Assembly: GCA_937919225.1 (NCBI GenBank)
Contig: CALFRH010000028.1
Span: 1-53,876 of the forward strand
Direction of reading: 5' to 3'
Length of the DNA stretch: 53,876 nucleotides
From: an uncultured Parvularcula sp.
GTDB taxonomy: Bacteria > Pseudomonadota > Alphaproteobacteria > Caulobacterales > Parvularculaceae
Position 1 is the stretch's first letter. Every line of letters starts with the position of its first letter. The notes under the pieces are model-generated. The model did not search any database, was not told the DNA's origin, and worked only from the letters and a program-made list of their open reading frames with translations. The position numbers and the translations under genes are program-made. Below, one piece after another: positions 46,565-53,061 of this stretch.

Positions 46565-47980
46565 ATGACCACACGCATGGAACTTCACAAACTTTTTGAA
46601 ATGCAGATGCGTGCATCTCGGACGTTGGGTACGCCGTCAGCTGAGTTGCGAGCACAAAATATGCGTCAGCTTATTGAGATCACGCAAAAGTACAGCGACG
46701 CTATCTGTGAGGCTGCCGCCACCGACTACGCTGGCAACCGCTCGAAACGCAACGCGATCCAGGTCGATGTCCTGGGGGCTATTAGCCCTTTGCGCTCTGC
46801 ATTAGGAACATTTGAGTCGTGGATGGAACCCACACGGTGCCAACCGGAAGAGTACTTCGCTCAAGGGGGAGCCGCATTAAGCTTACAATACCGACCTCGC
46901 GGCGTCGTGGGCATTTTGGGGACGTGGAACTTTCCGTTCTTCACAGTGTTTTCCCCGCTGGCCGACGCGCTCGCGGCGGGCAATCGCATCATTGTCAAAC
47001 CATCGGAGATCACACCTCGTAGCGCCGAGCTCATCGCCAAAATCGTTGAAGAGGCTTGCCATCCCCAGGACGTAGCATGCGTTTTAGGTGACGCAGCACT
47101 TGCTGCAGAAGTCTGCGCGCTTCCGCTCGGGCACCTCATTTTCACGGGCTCAACACAAACCGGCAAAAAGGTGATGGCGGCCGCAGCACAGAATCTAACG
47201 CCCGTCACTTTAGAACTCGGGGGCAAATGCCCCACCTTAATCGGCGCCGATGGTCTTACACCATTACATATGGACAGATTGACATACGGAAAACTGATGA
47301 ACAGCGGTCAGGTCTGCTTAGCGCCTGACTACGCGCTTGTCAGCGAACAGGATATCCCAGCCTTCATAGATGGTATAAAGACTTCTGCGACTAAACTGTT
47401 CCCAGACGGACCGCATGATCCAGACTATGGCGGAATTGTGAATGAGCATCACTTTGAACGGCTACAGTCTCTACTGGCAGACGCGGTAGGCAGAGGCGCA
47501 GAAGTCGTTAATATTTATGGAAATGACACACCAAAACAGAAGATGCCACTTCAACTCGTTTTAAACGTCACTGACGATATGCGTATTATGAAGGAAGAGA
47601 TATTCGGTCCTATTCTTCCTATAAAGACAATATCAGACTTTAAAGAAGGCTTAGACTATATTGCCGAGCGGCCAGGTGCTCTAGCCGCTTACCTCTTTAG
47701 TCAAGACAGCGATGAAATCGAAGCATTTTCAGCTCGCGTTCATGCTGGTGGCGTGAATATTAATGACGTCGCGGCTCATCCGGCTCATTCAACCGTTCCA
47801 TTCGGCGGCGTTGGCGCAAGCGGTATTGGCTCCATGCACGGTATCTTCGGATTTAAAGAGAATTCACATGCCATGCCCATTTATAAGCAGGCGCCCGAAC
47901 CGATCGATGCGCCCTTCCGTCCCCCTTGGGACGATGAATTTTATGCAATGATGTCTAGCATGGTTTCCGGTGATGGATAG
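46565..47980 (+). CDS. Aldehyde dehydrogenase, coniferyl-aldehyde-dehydrogenase group
   Basis: A 471-residue NAD(P)-dependent aldehyde dehydrogenase of the short, coniferyl-aldehyde type. Visible are the cofactor loop ILGTWNFPFFT, IVKPSE, FTGSTQTGKKV, the general base in LELGGKCPT, the catalytic Cys in MNSGQVCLAPDYALV, EEIFGPILP and C-terminal PFGGVGASGIGSMHG. It turns an aldehyde, perhaps the product of the GMC enzyme at 24418, to the acid. AAAGGA precedes the ATG. It overlaps the following 58-codon ORF by 8 bp. The pseudogene at 37401 belongs to the same subfamily. Confidence 0.93.
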   Translation: MTTRMELHKLFEMQMRASRTLGTPSAELRAQNMRQLIEITQKYSDAICEAAATDYAGNRSKRNAIQVDVLGAISPLRSALGTFESWMEPTRCQPEEYFAQGGAALSLQYRPRGVVGILGTWNFPFFTVFSPLADALAAGNRIIVKPSEITPRSAELIAKIVEEACHPQDVACVLGDAALAAEVCALPLGHLIFTGSTQTGKKVMAAAAQNLTPVTLELGGKCPTLIGADGLTPLHMDRLTYGKLMNSGQVCLAPDYALVSEQDIPAFIDGIKTSATKLFPDGPHDPDYGGIVNEHHFERLQSLLADAVGRGAEVVNIYGNDTPKQKMPLQLVLNVTDDMRIMKEEIFGPILPIKTISDFKEGLDYIAERPGALAAYLFSQDSDEIEAFSARVHAGGVNINDVAAHPAHSTVPFGGVGASGIGSMHGIFGFKENSHAMPIYKQAPEPIDAPFRPPWDDEFYAMMSSMVSGDG

Positions 47981-48149
47981 AAACTTAGTGATAAGTTCTC
48001 ATGAACTTGGTTGGACATCGCCTAACACCGAAGAACCTACGGCTGTTCGTCATAACGGTCATCCGTATCTTGACATCACGCCTGCGGAACAACGCACTTC
48101 TGACTCAAAGGCTAATGGGTTACGATCATACGAAGTAGAGGCTTATTGA
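47973..48149 (+). CDS. Unknown 58-residue protein, coupled between ALDH and VOC genes
   Basis: An ORF too short for the track. Its ATG (ATGGATAG) overlaps the ALDH stop by 8 bp and its TGA overlaps the VOC ATG by one base (TGATG). It reads MDRNLVISSHELGWTSPNT and later RHNGHPYLDITPAEQRTSDS, ending EVEAY. It has no membrane helix or signal peptide and no Cys, so no Cys-ligated metal site. Exact coupling at both ends makes a real gene likely. I do not recognise the family; a small accessory subunit or a shortened domain of a larger protein are both possible. It fills the whole ALDH-VOC gap, which otherwise would be unexplained in a tightly packed operon. Confidence 0.6.
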   Translation: MDRNLVISSHELGWTSPNTEEPTAVRHNGHPYLDITPAEQRTSDSKANGLRSYEVEAY

Positions 48150-48802
48150 TGAAGAATGAGCTTGACCATCTCATGTTTGGTGTCGCCCGACTTGAGGACG
48201 GTGTTGACTATATCCACGAAAACCTTTGTGTAAGTTCCCCTTATGGCGGCGAACATGACGGCCTTGGCACCCATAACGCGTTGTACGGCCTTCAGGGCAA
48301 ACTCTACTTTGAAGTGTTAGCGCCCAACGAAGATAGCGACGCACAGTCGACTTTCCGTCAGAATACGGAACAGCTAACGAAGCCGCAGTTGGTCAGCTAC
48401 ATTGTACGGACATCTAACATTGCCGATTTTGCGAAGAAATGCAGCGAGATGGGCGTCACCACGATCGGCCCTACTCCATTTTCACGCATAACACCGGATG
48501 GCTATAAGTTAGAATGGCAGCTATTATTTTTTGATGAGCCAGACTTTGATGGCCTCATGCCAATTATCATTGATTGGGGCAACACCCCCCACCCTGCCGA
48601 TAGCCTTGCCAGTGATTTGGAAATGAAACTGTTCCAACTCGGCGCACCCAACGCCGACCAACTCGCCAAACTCTTCAAGAAGTTAGGTATCCCTATCCAA
48701 GTGGTGCATACGGAAGATAAGTATATCATGGCGCGTTTCAAGACAGTCCGAGGTGACGTTGAGCTGAGGGGATGGCCGCGCAATATGGCACTTTCCCCCT
48801 GA
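48149..48802 (+). CDS. VOC-fold / glyoxalase-like protein 2
   Basis: A 217-residue paralogue of VOC 1. It has LDHLMFGVARLEDGVDYIHE, GEHDGLGTHNALYGLQGKLYFEVLAP, DGYKLEWQLLFF and IIIDWGNTPHPA, in the same order as VOC 1. The start is ATG 49 of the TGATG junction, with AGAGG 7 nt upstream; the TTG three bases earlier in the track is less likely. It lies at the end of the ALDH, small ORF and VOC operon behind operator site 10. An enzyme acting on a vicinal-oxygen intermediate is plausible but unproven. Confidence 0.85.
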   Translation: MKNELDHLMFGVARLEDGVDYIHENLCVSSPYGGEHDGLGTHNALYGLQGKLYFEVLAPNEDSDAQSTFRQNTEQLTKPQLVSYIVRTSNIADFAKKCSEMGVTTIGPTPFSRITPDGYKLEWQLLFFDEPDFDGLMPIIIDWGNTPHPADSLASDLEMKLFQLGAPNADQLAKLFKKLGIPIQVVHTEDKYIMARFKTVRGDVELRGWPRNMALSP

Positions 48803-48905
48803 GACTGAATCAAAGTGCATGGTAGCAATGAGAAAGCCACTCTCCCTATTCATTTGAAAGAATAAAGAGTTTGTATGAATATCGTTTGAGAACTTAGCGA
48901 AAAGA

Positions 48906-49859
48906 CTAAATCAATTCTGCGTCTATGCCGCGTCTTAGTGCTTCAAAATAGTCTCTCTTATAACGCTTTGATACCGCAGCCTCTTCAGCCATTTGCCAGC
49001 CATGGCAGACGGAAGGATAAATAGCTAACTCTGTAGCCACCTCATCATCCATCAGGCGCTGAGCGTATTCAATGTTTTCATCACGAAACAGATCAAGTTG
49101 CGCTGTTGCTAACCATGTGCTTGGCAGCCCGCGTAATGTCTCTGCACGCGAAGGCACCTGTGGGGCGGCGCGGGGCGCATCCCCCAAATAGGCGTTCCAT
49201 CCAAGCTGGTTTTTCTCCCGTGTCCAAACGAACTCACCCGTAGTTGGATGGCCAGGCACAGCTGCCGTACCTGTGCGGTCATCAATCATAGGAACGACCA
49301 GCAGCTGAAAATGTATGGGGTAATCGCCGGCGTCCCGCGCCCTTAAGGCAAGAGCCGCGGCAAGACCGCCACCAGCACTCTCACCGCCAACGGCGATCCG
49401 TGTTGGATCAACGCCAAGTGCTTCAGCGTTCTCATGCACCCAGGCAAGCACAGCATAGCAATCATCAAGGGGAGCAGGAATCGGATTTTCCGGCGCCAGC
49501 CGATAATCGACCGAAAGCACTAGGAGACTCTGCTCCGCAGCCGCTTGTAGGTTCCAAATATCCATCATTTCTGGCGCGCCGAGCAAATATCCGCCGCCAT
49601 GGATATGAATATAAGCCGGTGACGGTGTTCGCCTTGCGTTGGATGAGTATCGAAGACACCGCACATCCGGGCCACCATTCAAGCCCGGCGCGTAAACCTC
49701 GTCACGCGTAACATTGACCGCATCGGCATCAGATTTTCCGTACATCATCTCAGCCGTCGCCTGACGAACCATCGGAAGCGTCGCTAGCGACATCTCCATA
49801 GAAGGAAGTTGTTCAATGATGGGACGAATTTCCGGATCTAAGAGGTGATTCGTTGACAT
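48906..49859 (-). CDS. HSL-type alpha/beta hydrolase (esterase)
   Basis: A 317-residue esterase of the hormone-sensitive lipase family (bacterial family IV). The oxyanion loop is HGGGYLLG, the nucleophile elbow GESAGGGLAAA (Ser), the Asp lies near ATAQLDLFRDE and the His in YPSVCHGWQ. It has no signal peptide and cleaves small or medium acyl esters in the cytoplasm. Operator site 11 sits 16 bp before its ATG, so it is probably repressed by MarR. It is convergent with VOC 2. Confidence 0.91.
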   Translation of the reverse strand: MSTNHLLDPEIRPIIEQLPSMEMSLATLPMVRQATAEMMYGKSDADAVNVTRDEVYAPGLNGGPDVRCLRYSSNARRTPSPAYIHIHGGGYLLGAPEMMDIWNLQAAAEQSLLVLSVDYRLAPENPIPAPLDDCYAVLAWVHENAEALGVDPTRIAVGGESAGGGLAAALALRARDAGDYPIHFQLLVVPMIDDRTGTAAVPGHPTTGEFVWTREKNQLGWNAYLGDAPRAAPQVPSRAETLRGLPSTWLATAQLDLFRDENIEYAQRLMDDEVATELAIYPSVCHGWQMAEEAAVSKRYKRDYFEALRRGIDAELI

Positions 49860-49875
49860 AATAACCTTACCTTTA

Positions 49876-49891
49876 ATGTAGCATGCTATGT
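49876..49891. promoter_or_regulatory. 16-bp palindromic operator, site 11 (esterase)
   Basis: ATGTAGCATGCTATGT is within one or two bases of a perfect palindrome. It lies only 16 bp from the esterase ATG. On the minus strand TTGACT (49906-49911) lies 17 bp before TAGCAT, so the site may cover the -10 box. Confidence 0.75.
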
Positions 49892-50043
49892 TTTTGAAGA
49901 AATGCAGTCAATCATTGAGATTATCAATTTCTAAGGTATGGGGTCGTCAGGCAAAAAGCAATTTGGCTTTGGAAGCACAAAAAAGATCCGTACTTAACAA
50001 TTGTATGGTGCACAACCTGCAAGAAATGCGGGGGAATACAAGG

Positions 50044-50925
50044 TCAATGGACAGACTCAAAAATACCTTTCATCCACTTGATGAGCGTCACAGTGTCTAC
50101 AGATAGTTTTGGGCTTCTCGGATATATAAGACCATAATTCGTATCATCTGACGCAAACCCACAGGGTGCCACTAAGCGTTCGCGGGATATATCGTCTATA
50201 GATACAATCTTTGGCGACATCGCAACGCCCAAACCGCTGGCGGCCGCCTCTGCCATTAGGAAATGGTGATCAAAAAGCCTTACTTCTCTTGGTCCCTTAA
50301 TATCCGATTGCTGAGTAAGCCAATTCGACCATGCCTCAGGACGGGTACGCGCGCCAAGACCGATGTAATCGCCGGACCGAAACGCAGCGATCATGGAAGG
50401 CTGCATGACAGGGCCCATTGATTCAGAGAAAACAGTCTCGACCGACCAGTCCGGATCAACCGGAAAGTCCATTCGCCGAATGGCTAACGTCACGCCGTCC
50501 TTGGCGAAATTCAATCGACCGCCCCCTACCGACAGATGTACCGGAATATCAGGATGCAAATCTTGAAACCAAGTCAGCCGTGAGATCAACCATCTCATCG
50601 CAACCGATCGTTCGCACGAGATGACAATCGGCGCGCTTTTATCGCCAAGCCTTAGATCTGTCACACTGTCAGAAATTAGACCCAATGCTTGCTGAGCAAC
50701 CTGAGCCAACTTTTCACCCGAGGGCGTAAGGGCAACGCCGCGACCGTCGCGCCGCACGAGCGTGATTCCCAAATCCTTTGAAAGCTTCGCCACCCTCCGG
50801 CTGACAGCACCGTGGGTAAGTGCAAGCTCGTCCGCTGCCCCGCGCATGGACCCCCTCCGCGCCACAACCTCAAAGGCGCGTAAATCGTCTAAACAAGGAA
50901 GATCAGACCGCTTCATAGGTGACAT
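50044..50925 (-). CDS. LysR-family regulator 2 (GcvA-like)
   Basis: A 293-residue LysR regulator: helix-turn-helix (GSMRGAADELALTHGAVSRRVAKLSKDLG) and effector domain, with the AMRWLISRLTWFQDLHPDI strand of the GcvA/AmpR branch. ATG 50916 is an alternative to 50925. It is divergent from the four-carbon acid kinase operon 65 bp away and probably controls it. The gap contains AGATCAA...TTGATCT. Confidence 0.9.
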   Translation of the reverse strand: MSPMKRSDLPCLDDLRAFEVVARRGSMRGAADELALTHGAVSRRVAKLSKDLGITLVRRDGRGVALTPSGEKLAQVAQQALGLISDSVTDLRLGDKSAPIVISCERSVAMRWLISRLTWFQDLHPDIPVHLSVGGGRLNFAKDGVTLAIRRMDFPVDPDWSVETVFSESMGPVMQPSMIAAFRSGDYIGLGARTRPEAWSNWLTQQSDIKGPREVRLFDHHFLMAEAAASGLGVAMSPKIVSIDDISRERLVAPCGFASDDTNYGLIYPRSPKLSVDTVTLIKWMKGIFESVH

Positions 50926-50944
50926 TTTATCACCAAAATGTGTG

Positions 50945-50976
50945 AGATCAATTCGATTTTAAAGCGCTTTTGATCT
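50945..50976. promoter_or_regulatory. LysR 2 / kinase operon divergent operator
   Basis: AGATCAA (50945-50951) and TTGATCT (50970-50976) are perfect inverted arms, with the 10-bp palindrome AAAGCGCTTT (50961-50970) between. It lies in the 65-bp gap of the divergent pair. LysR 2 is the natural candidate for binding. Confidence 0.5.
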
Positions 50977-50990
50977 GCTAAAAACACCGT

Positions 50991-52046
50991 ATGGATCAAT
51001 CTAGCTTCAATTTTATACACGTAGGCATCATCGCTGATGATCTAACAAGCGCCGCTGATGGCGGAAGCCCTTTTGTGAAGAAAGGGCTTAGCGTGGAAGT
51101 CCTCCGGGGGTCGACGGGGCATAGCCTCGCCACAGAAAGCAAAGTCGTTGCGGTCGATTGTGGCAGCCGCTCGACAACAGCGGGGGACGCCGCAAAACGC
51201 GTGGCGCACGCCACTTCCGAACTTGCGAGTGCGCCAATCCTCTACAAAACAATTGATTCAACGTTGCGCGGTCATGTTCGAGAAGAACTGGCAGCTGCGT
51301 ACAAATCAAGCCGACGCAATCGCATCGTTATTGCACCAGCGTTTCCGGACGCCGGTCGTACCACTATAAACGGTATTCAATATGTTGATGGTGTTCCGGT
51401 CAGCGATAGTTCCTATGCCAATGACCCGGTTCACCCAGCAACAACTTCGCGCATCACTGACCTGATTTCTTCAGAGTTGAACGGGGTCGTCATCCTAGAT
51501 GCAGAAAGCCAAGGGGACCTAGATACCCAGGTTGCGGCCGTCGATAACCCGGAGAGCGTCCTATGGGTGGGATCGCCAGGTTTAGCGAACGCGCTTGCAA
51601 AGACGGTCGCATGCGACACTTCACGACAGATATTGCAGCCAGTCGCGGAACAAACGCTTATTGTTGTAGGTAGCGCCAATAAAGTGAGTAGAGACCAAGC
51701 AAGGCGCGCTGAACAAATGGCAATTGCAACGTGTATCACGGTAGCTGAAGAGCGTAAGGACGATCCAAACAAAGTGTTGGCCGACGTAGTGGACAAGGCC
51801 GTTAGCGCCCTCGCAGACCCGCGAATAGCAGCAATTATCGCCACAGGTGGTGATACAATGCAGGCATTGCTTGATAAACTGGGCGTTTACGCCTTCGGTC
51901 TGATCGGCGAATTTGAGCCCGGCTTCCCAATTGGGCACACACGTTTGGACAATGGCAGGTCACTTTTTTTAGGCATGAAAGCTGGCGGCTTTGGCAACCC
52001 GGAAACACTTCGGTCCGCGGTTGAATATCTTTACCAAAATATGTAG
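50991..52046 (+). CDS. Four-carbon acid sugar kinase family protein (DUF1537)
   Basis: A protein of 351 residues with the DUF1537 order: IADDLTSAADGG at the N-terminus, KTIDSTLRGH, VIAPAFPDAGRTT, WVGSPGLANAL, VVGSANKVSRDQ and IIATGGDTMQALL (ATP-binding). These kinases phosphorylate threonate, erythronate or related acids. Usual members have about 420 residues, so this one is short, but the N- and C-terminal motifs are all present. A PdxA-type dehydrogenase follows, as in known threonate/erythronate pathways. The stop codon lies inside the palindrome of site 12. Confidence 0.85.
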   Translation: MDQSSFNFIHVGIIADDLTSAADGGSPFVKKGLSVEVLRGSTGHSLATESKVVAVDCGSRSTTAGDAAKRVAHATSELASAPILYKTIDSTLRGHVREELAAAYKSSRRNRIVIAPAFPDAGRTTINGIQYVDGVPVSDSSYANDPVHPATTSRITDLISSELNGVVILDAESQGDLDTQVAAVDNPESVLWVGSPGLANALAKTVACDTSRQILQPVAEQTLIVVGSANKVSRDQARRAEQMAIATCITVAEERKDDPNKVLADVVDKAVSALADPRIAAIIATGGDTMQALLDKLGVYAFGLIGEFEPGFPIGHTRLDNGRSLFLGMKAGGFGNPETLRSAVEYLYQNM

Positions 52047-52056
52047 CATGCTACGC
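52041..52056. promoter_or_regulatory. 16-bp palindromic operator, site 12 (pdxA-like start)
   Basis: ATGTAGCATGCTACGC is nearly perfect. It covers the TAG stop of the kinase and ends right before the ATG (52057) of the pdxA-like gene, replacing a ribosome site. It lies inside an apparent operon, so it may control an internal promoter or act as a roadblock. Confidence 0.7.
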
Positions 52057-53061
52057 ATGACAGATACCATAACCCCCTTAGCCATTACAATGGGCGATCC
52101 GTCTGGAATCGGGCCGGAAATCATCGCTATGAGTCTTGCGAAACAGACTGATGCGACAACATATGTCGTTTTCGGCTGCCCGAACGTGATGACACGAGCT
52201 GTGAGCATCACCGGCGTCGACATGTCCGTAAGACCGCTGCAGGACATAACCGAGGCGTCTTTCGATCATCACACCATCAACGTCCTCGAAAGCTCCAACC
52301 TCAGCGTCTTACCAGAGTTTGGCGAAGTCAGCCCTGTGAGCGGTAAAGCGGCGTTTGACGCCATCGTGAAAGCGATTGAGTTTGCACGTGCGGGCAATGT
52401 TAGCGGCATCGTCACGGCGCCGATTAATAAAGAAGCGCTTGCGGCCGCTGGGGTGAAATATCCTGGGCACACTGAAATGCTCGCCGACTATGGCGGGGCA
52501 GACCATGTTGCGATGATGCTCGGTAATGATGAAATCAGAACCGTTTTAGTGACTATCCATTGCTCTCTTGCAGACGCGATCAAGGCGGCAGACTTTGACG
52601 CCCAGATGGCCGCCATTCGGCTCGCCCATGAAGGGGCGACGTCCTTAGGCTATGCCAATCCGCGCATCGCTGTCGCCGGCCTCAACCCGCATGCGGGCGA
52701 GGGCGGATTGTTTGGCCGCGAAGAAATCGAAATCATCACGCCCGCCATCAAGGCCGCCCAAAAAGAGGGGCTCAACGTCTCCGGCCCGTGGTCTGGCGAC
52801 ACCGTTTTTATGCAAGCGCGCAAAGGCCAGTTTGATGTGGTTGTTGCGCAGTATCATGATCAAGGCTTGATACCCGTGAAGTATATGGGACTTGAAAAGG
52901 GTGTGAATATTACACTGGGATTACCGTTTGTCCGCACTAGCCCCGATCACGGAACCGCGTTCGATATCGCCGGCAAGGGCATTGCCGACCCGGTTAGTCT
53001 TGAAACAGCCATACAGTATGCCAACCAATTGGCGGCGACGAAACAAAAGGAGTTTGCGTAA
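52057..53061 (+). CDS. pdxA: PdxA-family 4-hydroxythreonine-4-phosphate dehydrogenase-like (PdxA2 role likely)
   Basis: A 334-residue PdxA-fold NAD-dependent dehydrogenase/decarboxylase. MGDPSGIGPEI, the metal ligands of GHTEMLADY, LNPHAGEGGLFGREE, YHDQGLIPVKYMG and TSPDHGTAFDIAG are present. PdxA makes a vitamin B6 precursor, but the paralogue PdxA2 oxidises and decarboxylates 4-phospho-threonate or -erythronate to dihydroxyacetone phosphate. The kinase neighbour favours the PdxA2 role. ATG 52057 is used; the ORF-track start at 51991 lies inside the kinase gene. No SD is visible at the start. The following gene starts directly after the stop. Confidence 0.87.
   Translation: MTDTITPLAITMGDPSGIGPEIIAMSLAKQTDATTYVVFGCPNVMTRAVSITGVDMSVRPLQDITEASFDHHTINVLESSNLSVLPEFGEVSPVSGKAAFDAIVKAIEFARAGNVSGIVTAPINKEALAAAGVKYPGHTEMLADYGGADHVAMMLGNDEIRTVLVTIHCSLADAIKAADFDAQMAAIRLAHEGATSLGYANPRIAVAGLNPHAGEGGLFGREEIEIITPAIKAAQKEGLNVSGPWSGDTVFMQARKGQFDVVVAQYHDQGLIPVKYMGLEKGVNITLGLPFVRTSPDHGTAFDIAGKGIADPVSLETAIQYANQLAATKQKEFA

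Noticed and set aside
47070-47085. Operator-like CGTAGCATGCGTTT
   Set aside because: It is inside the ALDH coding sequence and only the left half matches. The same applies to AGTAGCATGCAA near 36941 in the CaiB gene.
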